Assembly (NCBI GenBank): GCA_903904335.1
Contig: CAIVCF010000054.1
Span: forward strand, 1-48,970
From: an uncultured Chitinophagaceae bacterium
Lineage (GTDB): Bacteria; Bacteroidota; Bacteroidia; Chitinophagales; Chitinophagaceae
Direction of reading: 5' to 3'
Length of the DNA: 48,970 nt
Under the pieces are notes generated by a model. That model worked only from the letters and a program-made list of their open reading frames with translations. It had not been told where the DNA came from and did not search any database. Position numbers and translations under genes: made by a program. Of the stretch, positions 17,589 to 25,967 are shown piece by piece; position 1 is the stretch's first letter, and each line of letters begins with the position of its first letter.

Positions 17589-19640
17589 TTATGAAATTTT
17601 GCTCCATCCTGTTTTTACTTTCTGCAAATAAAGAAAGCTTTTTAATTGCAAATTCTTTGCCATAATAAGTTCAATATCATCATTCAACAAATTTTCTGCC
17701 TCAAATCTTGCCATTTCAAGTAACTGTTTATCATTTACGATACTTGCCAGCTTAAAGTTCAATGCACCGCTTTGTCTTGTTCCTTCAATATCTCCTGGAC
17801 CACGTAATTGCAGGTCTTTCTCCGCAATTTTGAATCCGTCATTGGTAGCACACATAATATTGATACGTTCTCTGGCATCTTCGCCTACTTTGCTACCCGT
17901 TAATAATATGCAAAAACTTTTTTCAGTGCCTCTTCCCACTCTTCCACGTAACTGATGTAATTGAGATAACCCGAATTTTTCAGCACTCTCAATTACCATC
18001 ACACTTGCATTGGGAACATTCACACCCACTTCAATTACGGTTGTGCCCACCATGATCTGTGTATCACCACTTACAAAGCGTTGCATGTTGGTATCTTTTT
18101 GTTCTGCAGGCATTCTGCCATGCACCATGCTGATGCTGTATAAATGTTCGGGGAAAAAACTTTTTACTTGCTCGTAACCTTGCATCAGATCTTCATAACT
18201 CATCTTCTCACTTTCTTCGATCAAAGGATAAATAAAATAAGCTTGCCTTCCTTTTGTGATCTCTGTTTTTACAAAGTCCATTACATTGGCTCTTGCAGTT
18301 TCATAACGATGAACAGTAGTGATAGGTTGTCGGCCCGGTGGCAATTCATCCATTATACTATAATCCAGATCGCCGTAAGCAGTCATAGCCAATGTTCTTG
18401 GAATAGGCGTTGCAGTCATAACCAAAACATGTGGTGGAATAATTGCTTTTTCCCAAAGCTTGGCACGTTGCGCCACACCAAAGCGATGCTGTTCATCAAC
18501 AATTGCCAATCCTAAATTTTTGAACTGAACAATATCTTCAATGATGGCATGTGTGCCCACTACAAAATGAATCGTATCATCTAATAAACCTTGTAATATT
18601 TTTTTTCGTTTTGCAGTTTTGGTGCTGCCTGTTAATAATGCAATTTCAATTGGCATCTCTTTTAATAATTCACTCAATCCGTTATAATGCTGTTGTGCTA
18701 AAATTTCTGTTGGTGCCATCAAACAACTTTGATAACCATTATCTGCAGCCAATAACATACTTAACAAAGCAACAATTGTTTTACCGCTTCCCACATCACC
18801 TTGCAACAAACGATTCATCTGATGTCCACGTGCCGTATCATTACGTATTTCTTTCAACACTCTTTTTTGTGCACCCGTTAATTGAAAGGGCAAATGCTGA
18901 TTATAAAAATTATTGAAATAATCACCCACTTTTTCAAACACAATTCCTTTGCTGATTTGATGCCTTTGCAAACGAATTATGTTCAACCGAATTTGTGCAA
19001 AAAATAATTCTTCGAACTTTAAACGATGCACCGCTTTTTCATATTCGTCTGATGTTTGAGGAAAATGTATAGAACGATATGCATTATATCTTTTTATCAA
19101 CTGCAAGCGTTTCAAAATATCCTCAGGAATATTTTCAGTTACATCTTTTTCTTGAACAACCGATAATAAAGTGTAAGTAAGTTTACCAATTTGCCTTCCG
19201 TTTAATCCTCTTGCTTTTAATTTTTCTGTGGTCGGATATACCGGTTCCAGAAATGTTTTGCCATCTGCAATGGCAGGAACATAAGGTTCTATTTCGGGAT
19301 GAACGATTTGAGGTTTGCCGTTAAAGAATCCTGTTCTCCCGAAAACGAGATAATCGCTTCCTACATGCAAATTTTTGTGCACCCAGTTAACACCCTGAAA
19401 CCAAGCCAATTCCAAAATGCCTGAATTATCTCGAATATGTGCCACCAATCTCTTAGACCGTTTCTCGCCCACTATTTCAAAGTCCAATAACGTACCTGCA
19501 ATCTGAATATATTCAGTTTGAACGGTGATGTCTTTGATCTTATTGATCTTTGTTTTATCAATATGCCTGTTGGGGAAATGTTCCAACAGATCCTGAAAAG
19601 TAAATATGCCCAATTCCTTTTTGAGCATATCACCGCGCAA
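17589..19640 (-). CDS. recG: ATP-dependent DNA helicase RecG, N-terminus uncertain
   Basis: RecG, which reverses stalled forks and processes Holliday junctions. From TTG at 19640 there are 683 residues: wedge/OB domain (about 1-180), helicase motif I LLQGDVGSGKT, motif II VDEQHRFG, motif III MTATPIPRT, and the C-terminal QLRGRVGRG and LQLRGPGDIEGTRQSG motifs. The conserved family N-terminus SPIEYLKGVGPLRGDM lies partly upstream of this TTG: the frame is open to 19706 and encodes those residues but contains no ATG. An ATG at 19710 is one base out of frame. Translation may start at a rare codon, or the sequence carries a one-base error (see findings). The helicase is otherwise intact. Confidence 0.93.
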   Translation of the reverse strand: MRGDMLKKELGIFTFQDLLEHFPNRHIDKTKINKIKDITVQTEYIQIAGTLLDFEIVGEKRSKRLVAHIRDNSGILELAWFQGVNWVHKNLHVGSDYLVFGRTGFFNGKPQIVHPEIEPYVPAIADGKTFLEPVYPTTEKLKARGLNGRQIGKLTYTLLSVVQEKDVTENIPEDILKRLQLIKRYNAYRSIHFPQTSDEYEKAVHRLKFEELFFAQIRLNIIRLQRHQISKGIVFEKVGDYFNNFYNQHLPFQLTGAQKRVLKEIRNDTARGHQMNRLLQGDVGSGKTIVALLSMLLAADNGYQSCLMAPTEILAQQHYNGLSELLKEMPIEIALLTGSTKTAKRKKILQGLLDDTIHFVVGTHAIIEDIVQFKNLGLAIVDEQHRFGVAQRAKLWEKAIIPPHVLVMTATPIPRTLAMTAYGDLDYSIMDELPPGRQPITTVHRYETARANVMDFVKTEITKGRQAYFIYPLIEESEKMSYEDLMQGYEQVKSFFPEHLYSISMVHGRMPAEQKDTNMQRFVSGDTQIMVGTTVIEVGVNVPNASVMVIESAEKFGLSQLHQLRGRVGRGTEKSFCILLTGSKVGEDARERINIMCATNDGFKIAEKDLQLRGPGDIEGTRQSGALNFKLASIVNDKQLLEMARFEAENLLNDDIELIMAKNLQLKSFLYLQKVKTGWSKIS

Positions 19641-19834
19641 TGGGCCAACGCCTTTCAGATATTCGATGGGTGATGATAATATATTATTTGACTGCTGAAT
19701 TTTTAATCATTGATGATGAGTTACAAATATCGGATTGAAGTTTTAAATCTTCCATAATAATTGCATAAGCGTATTTGCTTTTTAAATGAGTTGATTGTTA
19801 AAAATGCTTTGTACTTTTAAATACAATTTTCGAA

Positions 19835-20419
19835 ATGAATGGCAAAAAAATATTGATCATTAATGGACACCCCGATAAAGAAAGTTTCAGTTTCGCTATT
19901 GCCGAAGCATATAAAAAAGGTGCACTGATCTCAGGAGCTGAAATAAAAGAGATCGTTGTTCGTGATTTGAACTTCAATCCCAATCTGGCATTCGGTTACC
20001 GCAAAAGAACAGACCTTGAACCTGATTTATCAGAAGCGCAAGAAAAAATAAAATGGGCTGAACATTTGGTTTGGATTTATCCTGTTTGGTGGGCGTCATT
20101 ACCCGCCATTTTAAAAGGATTTATTGACAGGGTATTTCTTCCGGGATTTGCATTTAAGAAAATAGAAAACTCATTGTGGTGGGATAAACTACTGAAAGGC
20201 AAATCAGCAAGAATTATTTCTACACTCGACCAACCTGCTTGGTTTTATTGGTTGGTGAACAAGCAACCGAGTAATCAAGCTATGAAAAAATTAGTTTTGC
20301 AATTTTGCGGAATAAAACCTGTAAAAGTAACAACGATCGGTCCGATAAGGCTTTCAAAAGAATCATTCAGGCAAAAATGGCTCATTAAAATAGAAAAATT
20401 AGGTCGCTTGAATAAATAA
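19835..20419 (+). CDS. NAD(P)H quinone oxidoreductase, flavodoxin-fold
   Basis: A 194-residue flavodoxin_2 family enzyme, which uses NAD(P)H and FMN or FAD for two-electron reduction of quinones or related compounds. The N-terminal flavin phosphate loop is INGHPDKESFSFAIAEAY; the LVWIYPVWWASLPAILKGFIDRVFLPGFAF block is the characteristic isoalloxazine-binding region. Length and layout resemble MdaB/NQO1-like proteins. It precedes trpS by 66 bases, in the same direction. The physiological substrate is unknown. Confidence 0.88.
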   Translation: MNGKKILIINGHPDKESFSFAIAEAYKKGALISGAEIKEIVVRDLNFNPNLAFGYRKRTDLEPDLSEAQEKIKWAEHLVWIYPVWWASLPAILKGFIDRVFLPGFAFKKIENSLWWDKLLKGKSARIISTLDQPAWFYWLVNKQPSNQAMKKLVLQFCGIKPVKVTTIGPIRLSKESFRQKWLIKIEKLGRLNK

Positions 20420-20447
20420 AAAATACTGCAAAAAAATCCATACATCC

Positions 20448-20468
20448 TTCACCATTCACCATTCACTA
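20448..20468 (+). repeat. Three tandem heptamers before trpS
   Basis: Heptamer TTCACCA occurs at 20448-20454 and 20455-20461, followed by TTCACTA at 20462-20468, seventeen bases before the trpS ATG. The array makes up a third of the gap between the two genes. Similar 7-base arrays precede the deoxynucleoside kinase (21563-21583) and dnaG (43573-43593). Confidence 0.6.
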
Positions 20469-20485
20469 TAATTATCTTCGCCGCC

Positions 20486-21481
20486 ATGAGTAAAGAGGTT
20501 GTTTTAAGCGGCATTCGCCCCACAGGTTTTCTGCACCTTGGAAATTATTTTGGTGCCATGTGCAATTATGTGCGTATGCAGGATGAATATAACTGCTATT
20601 TCTTTGTTGCCAACTGGCATGCATTGACCACACATCCCGACACAAAAGAATTAAAAAACAGTGTGCATCGGGTAATTGCAGAGAATATTGCTTGCGGATT
20701 GGATCCAGATAAAGTTGCTTTGTATGTTCAAAGCGATGTTCCTGAAATTGCGGAATTGTATTTGTATTTGAATATGTTGGCGTATAAAGGTGAACTGGAA
20801 AAGACAACAACCTTTAAAGAAAAAGTGAGGCAACAACCCGAAAATGTGAATGCAGGATTATTAACTTACCCTGTACTCATGGCTGCTGATATTTTGATTC
20901 ACCGTGCCGTGAAAGTGCCTGTGGGAAAGGATCAGGAGCAACACTTAGAAATGGCGAGGAATTTTGCAGAACGTTTTAATCATCGTTATGGTGATGTATT
21001 TCCATCACCGCAGGCATTTAATTTTGGTGATGAATTGGTAAAGATCATGAGTCTGGATGGCAATGGAAAAATGAGCAAGAGTGAAAACCAGATGAATACT
21101 TTGTATCTCGCAGATAATGATGAATTGATCCGTAAAAAAATTATGAAAGCTAAAACGGACAGTGGTCCAACAGAAACAAATTCAGCAAAACCGGATTATA
21201 TCGAAAACATTTTTACTTTGCTCAAATTGGTAAGTGATGCATCTGTCTTAAATAAATTTGAGGATGATTTTAATAACTGTACTATTCGTTACGGAGATCT
21301 GAAAAAACAATTGGCAGAAGATATGGTGAGCTTTATTAAACCCATCCGTGAAAAAGCTGCCGATATTCAGAGCAATAAACCGTTATTATTAAAGATCATA
21401 AAACAGGGTGCCGAGAAAGCAAGAGCAAGTGCTTCGGCAACTTTAACAGAAGTAAGAAACGCTATAGGCATGAATTATTAA
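20486..21481 (+). CDS. trpS: Tryptophan--tRNA ligase
   Basis: A 331-residue class I aminoacyl-tRNA synthetase that charges tRNA-Trp. The ATP-binding HIGH-type motif is PTGFLHLGNYFGA near the N-terminus and the KMSKS loop is GNGKMSKSENQ around residue 195. The segment LMAADILIHRAVKVPVGKDQEQHLE is characteristic of bacterial TrpRS. Length is normal for the single-domain bacterial enzyme. A heptamer array lies in its leader and the deoxynucleoside kinase gene follows in the same direction. Confidence 0.97.
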   Translation: MSKEVVLSGIRPTGFLHLGNYFGAMCNYVRMQDEYNCYFFVANWHALTTHPDTKELKNSVHRVIAENIACGLDPDKVALYVQSDVPEIAELYLYLNMLAYKGELEKTTTFKEKVRQQPENVNAGLLTYPVLMAADILIHRAVKVPVGKDQEQHLEMARNFAERFNHRYGDVFPSPQAFNFGDELVKIMSLDGNGKMSKSENQMNTLYLADNDELIRKKIMKAKTDSGPTETNSAKPDYIENIFTLLKLVSDASVLNKFEDDFNNCTIRYGDLKKQLAEDMVSFIKPIREKAADIQSNKPLLLKIIKQGAEKARASASATLTEVRNAIGMNY

Positions 21482-21562
21482 AGCTTGGTTTCGGCTGAAA
21501 ATGATCGGCAGCAATCAATTTTAGTATTTGTGTAAAAAATATTTTATAAAGTTTACAGTTGG

Positions 21563-21583
21563 TACTTCGTATTTCGTACTTTC
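21563..21583 (+). repeat. Three imperfect tandem heptamers before the deoxynucleoside kinase
   Basis: Heptamers TACTTCG (21563-21569), TATTTCG (21570-21576) and TACTTTC (21577-21583) follow one another, ending seven bases before the ATG. The array has the same total length, 21 bases, as the one before trpS, with an unrelated unit. Confidence 0.5.
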
Positions 21584-21590
21584 ATTTAAT

Positions 21591-22226
21591 ATGGCAAAGG
21601 CTAAAAAACCAAAACATGTTGCAGTGGCCGGAAATATCGGCGCAGGTAAGACCACACTCACAGAAATGCTGAGCAAACATTACAAATGGATACCGCAGTT
21701 TGAAGATGTGGATCATAACCCTTATTTGATGGACTTTTACGAGGATATGCCTCGCTGGAGTTTCAACCTGCAAATTTATTTTTTAAACAGCAGATTAAAT
21801 CAATTACTCGATATTCAGCGCGGAACAGAAACCGTAATTCAGGATAGAACTATTTATGAAGATGCCAACATTTTTGCACCCAACCTGCATGACATGGGAT
21901 TGATGGGCAAACGTGATTTTGAGAATTACTACAAGTTCTTTCAAACATTAAAAACAATGGTGCAGCCTCCTGATCTCTTGATTTATTTAAAATGTTCCGT
22001 TCCAACTTTAGTGGCACAGATTCAAAAACGTGGTCGTGAATATGAAGAAAATATTCGGTTGGATTATTTGAAAAAGCTGAATGAATATTATACCAAATTT
22101 GTTGACGGATATAAAGAAGGCCCTATTTTAATTATTGACTGCGATAAAAATAAATTCGCTGAGAATGAAGAACATTTTGGTGAAATTCTCAGTAAAGTTG
22201 ACAGTACTTTATTTGGATTATTTTAA
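21591..22226 (+). CDS. Deoxynucleoside kinase
   Basis: A 211-residue deoxyribonucleoside kinase, which phosphorylates deoxynucleosides in the salvage pathway using ATP. The P-loop is GNIGAGKTT at residues 14-22, the catalytic/substrate segment is QDRTIYEDANIFA (the family's DR-S/T-x-x-E motif), and the LID arginines are in IQKRGREYEENI. The frame is open from 21528, but the ATG at 21591 places the P-loop at the usual position and avoids reading through the heptamer array. Specificity (dA/dG versus dC/dT type) is not resolved. Confidence 0.93.
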   Translation: MAKAKKPKHVAVAGNIGAGKTTLTEMLSKHYKWIPQFEDVDHNPYLMDFYEDMPRWSFNLQIYFLNSRLNQLLDIQRGTETVIQDRTIYEDANIFAPNLHDMGLMGKRDFENYYKFFQTLKTMVQPPDLLIYLKCSVPTLVAQIQKRGREYEENIRLDYLKKLNEYYTKFVDGYKEGPILIIDCDKNKFAENEEHFGEILSKVDSTLFGLF

Positions 22227-22239
22227 TTCATCTTTCCCA

Positions 22240-22620
22240 CTATATTAAAGCAATACACTCCACTGAAATTAATATTCCTGCAGGAAAGGGCATCAACTGC
22301 GGTGTGCTTCTTGCAGGGGCATTGTTCGGAAAAATTTCAGCATAGATTTTATTCAATGTACTGAATTCATTGCCATGAACCATGAAAACAGTTGTTTTAA
22401 CGATCTTGCTTAAACTGCTCCCTGCTTCTTCCAAAATAGTTTGAACATTACGAAAAGCCTGTCTGGCCTGCTCCTCAAAGCTTTCACTTAATTGATGTGA
22501 TACAGGATCAATCCCTGTTGTTCCCGAAAGAAAAATAAATTGATCTGTAATTACTGCCTGCGGAAAAACTTCGGTAGTGCGTGGCACTTTGGTTGTATTG
22601 AAATTATTTCTTGTTGCCAT
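22240..22620 (-). CDS. RidA family enamine/imine deaminase
   Basis: A 126-residue RidA/YjgF/UK114 protein, a trimeric cytoplasmic enzyme that hydrolyses reactive enamines and imines such as 2-aminoacrylate. The conserved arginine is in NAPARSTPQLM and the late glutamate in SVECIAL, which fits a catalytically competent member. GTTGIDPVSHQL is the family's early loop. It ends 13 bases after the convergent kinase gene and is separated from pckA by that gene's terminator. Confidence 0.9.
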   Translation of the reverse strand: MATRNNFNTTKVPRTTEVFPQAVITDQFIFLSGTTGIDPVSHQLSESFEEQARQAFRNVQTILEEAGSSLSKIVKTTVFMVHGNEFSTLNKIYAEIFPNNAPARSTPQLMPFPAGILISVECIALI

Positions 22621-22710
22621 GATTATTTTTTTTGGTTGAATAACTAACGATAATAATACAACATAAAATTAAAATCTCATTGCTTTCGTATAAAAAATTA
22701 CAATAAAAAA

Positions 22711-22736
22711 ACCCGCTGAAGCAGCGGGTCTTTTTC
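22711..22736 (-). terminator. Intrinsic terminator downstream of pckA
   Basis: Perfect 8-base GC-rich stem ACCCGCTG (22711-22718) and CAGCGGGT (22722-22729) with a three-base loop. On the minus strand it is followed by a run of seven T, as expected for the end of the pckA transcript; on the plus strand a five-T run also follows. Confidence 0.9.
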
Positions 22737-22794
22737 TGTCAGAGCAATCGAAGAGACCATATTCCGAAACGACAATCGGAACTTCTTGAATGAT

Positions 22795-24396
22795 TTATAT
22801 TTTTGGTGCAGCAGCTAATATTTCTTCGCTTACACCTGCAGCATATTTTTCGAAATTTTTAATAAAGAGACCGGCTAATTGTTTGGCAGCTTTATCATAC
22901 GCTGTTCTGTCTGCCCACGTATAACGAGGATGCAAAATATTTACGGGAACATTCATACATCTTTTTGGCATCATTATGCCGAAAACAGGATGCATTTCAA
23001 ATGTTTCATTATCCAGTTCACCATTCAGTACAGCTGTGATCATATTTCTGGTGTATTGCAATTTTATTCTGCTGCCAATTCCATAAGGCCCACCACTCCA
23101 TCCTGTATTGATCATCCAAACATTTACTCTATTCGCTTTCATTTTTTCGCCAAGCATCTTCGCATAAAATCCGGGATGCAATGGAAGAAATGGTGCACCA
23201 AAACATGCACTGAACGTAGCTTTGGGCTCAGTAACACCGGCTTCTGTTCCCGCAACTCTTGCTGTATATCCACTGATGAATTGATACATGGCTTGTCCTA
23301 CAGTGAGTTTACTGATGGGTGGCAACACACCATAAGCATCACAGGTAAGAAAGAAAATATTTTTTGGCAACCCGCCAATACTTGGCTCCAATGCATTGCT
23401 GATAAAATGTAACGGATAACTAACTCTTGTATTTTCTGTAATAGATTTATTACTAAAATCGATTTGATTGCTTCCTTCAAAAAAACGAATATTCTCTACC
23501 AATGCACCTTCACGAATGGCATAAAAAATTTCAGGTTCTTTTTCTTTACTCAGATCAATTGTTTTTGCATAACAGCCTCCCTCAAAATTAAAAACAGTAT
23601 CTGCTGTCCATCCATGTTCATCATCACCAATTAATTTTCTATTGGCATCTGCACTCAATGTTGTTTTACCTGTTCCGCTCAATCCAAAGAATACAGCAAC
23701 ATCGCCATGCTTACCCATATTGGCACTGCAATGCATGCTCAATACATTTTTATTTTTCGGCAGAATATAATTGAGTATCGTAAATATTCCTTTCTTCATC
23801 TCACCGGTATAACCTGTACCGCCGATCAAAATGGTTTTATGTGTGAAAGAAACAATAGCAAAATTATGTTGTCGGGTTCCGTCCGTATTTGGATCTGCTT
23901 TAAAACCGGGTGCCTGAATGATCATCCACTCGGGTTCAAAATCTTCCAGTACTTCTTCTTCAGGTCGAAGGAACATATTATAACAAAATAAATTGCTCCA
24001 GGGGTTTTCATTAATGATGCGGATATTTAGTCTATAATTTTCATCTGCACATGCATAAGCATCTCTTACCCACAACTCCTCTTTTGTTCCCAAATAATTC
24101 AGCATTTTTTTTCTGAGCTGATGAAAATATTTTTCTTCGATGGGTATATTGAAGTTGTTCCAATGCACGGTATTCTCTGTGATGGCATCTTTTACTATGA
24201 ATTTATCGAGTGGACTTCGCCCCGTAAATTCTCCCGTGTTGATGCAGAGTGCACCCGTATTGTTTAAGACGCCCTGACCTCTGTTGATGGTTTGTTCAAT
24301 TAATTCTTCAGGAGAAAGCTGGTAATGGATATTGGATGCTGATAAATCTGACTGCAATAATTTGTCCATCGAAATCATCATGGTTGACATTTGCAT
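22795..24396 (-). CDS. pckA: Phosphoenolpyruvate carboxykinase (ATP)
   Basis: A 533-residue ATP-dependent PEP carboxykinase, converting oxaloacetate and ATP to PEP, CO2 and ADP in gluconeogenesis (or the reverse in anaplerosis). The P-loop is GLSGTGKTT (residues 238-246), the metal-binding kinase-2 motif is LIGDDEHGW, and the substrate arginine is in EFTGRSPLDKFIV. VTEPKATFSACFGAPF is also conserved. Length is typical. It is transcribed alone, with a terminator at 22711-22736 and two palindromes upstream (24400-24417 and 24456-24470), so transcriptional control by carbon status is plausible. Confidence 0.98.
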   Translation of the reverse strand: MQMSTMMISMDKLLQSDLSASNIHYQLSPEELIEQTINRGQGVLNNTGALCINTGEFTGRSPLDKFIVKDAITENTVHWNNFNIPIEEKYFHQLRKKMLNYLGTKEELWVRDAYACADENYRLNIRIINENPWSNLFCYNMFLRPEEEVLEDFEPEWMIIQAPGFKADPNTDGTRQHNFAIVSFTHKTILIGGTGYTGEMKKGIFTILNYILPKNKNVLSMHCSANMGKHGDVAVFFGLSGTGKTTLSADANRKLIGDDEHGWTADTVFNFEGGCYAKTIDLSKEKEPEIFYAIREGALVENIRFFEGSNQIDFSNKSITENTRVSYPLHFISNALEPSIGGLPKNIFFLTCDAYGVLPPISKLTVGQAMYQFISGYTARVAGTEAGVTEPKATFSACFGAPFLPLHPGFYAKMLGEKMKANRVNVWMINTGWSGGPYGIGSRIKLQYTRNMITAVLNGELDNETFEMHPVFGIMMPKRCMNVPVNILHPRYTWADRTAYDKAAKQLAGLFIKNFEKYAAGVSEEILAAAPKI

Positions 24397-24399
24397 AAG

Positions 24400-24417
24400 C
24401 TAACGATCATTAGTTAG
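24400..24417. promoter_or_regulatory. Palindrome immediately upstream of pckA start
   Basis: Arms CTAAC (24400-24404) and GTTAG (24413-24417) around an 8-base spacer, four bases from the pckA ATG. It would lie in the 5' UTR, so it may act as RNA or as an operator. Confidence 0.3.
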
Positions 24418-24455
24418 GACGAAAATAGGGTTTAATGATTTCAAAAAAATTATAC

Positions 24456-24470
24456 GTGTACTTGGTACAC
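24456..24470. promoter_or_regulatory. Operator-like palindrome upstream of pckA
   Basis: A perfect inverted repeat, GTGTAC-TTG-GTACAC, sixty bases before the pckA ATG. It is the most GC-containing block of an otherwise AT-rich promoter region. Its size and symmetry fit a dimeric transcription factor site; the factor is unknown. Confidence 0.45.
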
Positions 24471-24531
24471 TTTGAAAATTATTCAACAGAATACCTAATT
24501 TCTAAACAATATCTATTTATTAAATCTTTTA

Positions 24532-24696
24532 ATGGACTGGATTCACGCAGCTATAGCATTCCTAAAAAGCTTTCAAATTCTATTGAAATTGTTAAAATCT
24601 GATAAAAATCTAACAATGCTTCTGTTATTGGGTTTTTATTCAAGGGTTATTGCATGTTTTTTGCAGCGAATACAAGCTAAAAAGCATCCTTATTAA
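24532..24696 (+). CDS. Possible 54-residue small protein
   Basis: A short frame with ATG and TAA in the pckA/outer-membrane protein gap. The predicted peptide starts MDWIHAAIAFLKSF, has a hydrophobic centre (LTMLLLLGFYSRVIACFL) and a basic end (QRIQAKKHPY), which would suit a small single-pass membrane peptide. No family is recognised and no promoter or ribosome site is evident, so chance is quite possible. Confidence 0.2.
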   Translation: MDWIHAAIAFLKSFQILLKLLKSDKNLTMLLLLGFYSRVIACFLQRIQAKKHPY

Positions 24697-24752
24697 TGCA
24701 GATACTAACAATATTTTACATGCTGAATCATGTTCAACTTAATAATTAAAAG

Positions 24753-24760
24753 TAGGTTTG
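24753..24760 (+). promoter_or_regulatory. Bacteroidota-type -7 box
   Basis: TAGGTTTG matches the TAnnTTTG -7 consensus of Bacteroidota housekeeping promoters exactly. It lies 34 bases before the ATG at 24794. A matching upstream TTTG box is not clear. If real, transcription starts after the in-frame codon at 24758, supporting the later start. Confidence 0.4.
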
Positions 24761-24793
24761 CCTAACACAATAACCCTAAAACGGCATTTAAAG

Positions 24794-25450
24794 ATGAAGA
24801 AACTTTTTATCACCACTATGGCAGTTACGACAATCTGTATATACAGCATTGCTCAAAAACAATATATACCGCCAACATATTCAAGTAATGACAAAACATC
24901 TGACCCTAAAGAATTTAATAAAGATCACATTTTTGTAGGAGGAAGTTTGGCATTGGGTTTCGGCAGTTACAGTTTTAATGTTGGTGCAACCCCTGAAATA
25001 GGTTATAGTTTCAATGATTGGTTTGATGCTGGTATGTCTTTTAACATCAATTACCAGTCTGTTCGTGCCGATCCATCCGGGTTTTATAACAATAATACAA
25101 GACAAAGAAGTCTTAATTATGGAGGAGGTCCTTTTTTTAGAGCATACCCTTTAAGACAATTTTTTATTCAGGGGCAGTTTGAACACAACTGGATTGATTA
25201 TAATTATTTGTATTACGGCAATAATCCTCCTATTGCTTCATCTTTTCATACTGCATCTAACAGTTTTTTGGCCGGGATTGGTTTTTCGCAACGCATTATG
25301 GGGCAAAGTTCTTTTTATACTTTGTTGATGATAGACTTGATGACCGACCAATATTCACCTTACCGTGTTTATAACAGCGATGGCAGTACAAGTGCTATCC
25401 CGGTCATTCGCGTTGGATTTGATTTCTATCTGCATTCTAAGAAAAGATAG
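24794..25450 (+). CDS. Predicted outer-membrane beta-barrel protein
   Basis: A 218-residue exported protein. The signal peptide MKKLFITTMAVTTICIYSIAQ is clear and is placed properly only with the ATG at 24794, not with the open frame from 24758. The mature part alternates glycine and aromatic residues (FVGGSLALGFGSYSFNVG, PEIGYSFNDWFDAGMSFNINY) and ends with a strand VIRVGFDFYLHSKKR, as in small eight-stranded barrels. No specific function can be given. Its last 14 bases overlap the end of the convergent LOG-family gene. Confidence 0.78.
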   Translation: MKKLFITTMAVTTICIYSIAQKQYIPPTYSSNDKTSDPKEFNKDHIFVGGSLALGFGSYSFNVGATPEIGYSFNDWFDAGMSFNINYQSVRADPSGFYNNNTRQRSLNYGGGPFFRAYPLRQFFIQGQFEHNWIDYNYLYYGNNPPIASSFHTASNSFLAGIGFSQRIMGQSSFYTLLMIDLMTDQYSPYRVYNSDGSTSAIPVIRVGFDFYLHSKKR

Positions 25451-25967
25451 TATCCGGAGAATTATGAACAGTAATCCGTAAAGACCATTCTTCATGTAAA
25501 AAGCCCTGGTACTGCATATTCTTAATATGTGTTATCAAGTTATCATAAAATCCTGCTGAATTCAGCAGGATTATTTTTTTCTCATGAATCTTCAAAGTAT
25601 TCCAGGTGATGAGTTCAAACAATTCATCCAATGTGCCGTGACCGCCGGGTAAAATGATCGCTGCATCACATAACTCATACATCATTTTCTTTCTCACGTG
25701 CATATCACTCACCACTTTTAATTCGGTGATACCTTTATGTTGCTGTTCCCAACTCAACAACACTTCCGGAATCACACCAATAACTTTTCCTCCGTTTTGC
25801 ATTACAGCATTAGCCACAGAGCCCATCAATCCCACACTGCCACCGCCGTACACCAATGTAATACTATGCGCTGCCAATAATTTACCCAATATCTCCGCGT
25901 GTTCTGCAAATAAAGGGTTCGTGCCGCTTTTACTTCCGCAAAATACCGCTGCTGTTTTAAAATCCAT
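25437..25967 (-). CDS. LOG family protein (TIGR00730 type, cytokinin riboside monophosphate hydrolase-like)
   Basis: A 176-residue Rossmann-fold protein of the LOG/TIGR00730 family, whose characterised members cleave nucleoside 5'-monophosphates at the N-glycosidic bond. The signature PGGHGTLDE and the preceding MHVRKKMM arginine are the catalytic and binding motifs; the N-terminal AVFCGSKSG and YGGGSVGLMG loops bind the phosphate. It is often named lysine decarboxylase in error. The gene is single and leftward, with a 258-base gap upstream. Confidence 0.9.
   Translation of the reverse strand: MDFKTAAVFCGSKSGTNPLFAEHAEILGKLLAAHSITLVYGGGSVGLMGSVANAVMQNGGKVIGVIPEVLLSWEQQHKGITELKVVSDMHVRKKMMYELCDAAIILPGGHGTLDELFELITWNTLKIHEKKIILLNSAGFYDNLITHIKNMQYQGFLHEEWSLRITVHNSPDTIFS

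Larger units (their letters stand above)
24397..24793. other. 397-base gap between divergent pckA and outer-membrane protein genes
   Basis: This AT-rich region must hold the promoters of both genes. It contains two palindromes close to pckA, a TAGGTTTG box before the rightward gene, and one 54-codon frame (24532-24696), all listed separately. I see no recognisable structured RNA. Confidence 0.5.

Noticed and set aside
20448-20468. Heptamer repeats considered as CRISPR or attachment site
   Set aside because: Units of seven bases with no spacers and no cas or integrase gene nearby.
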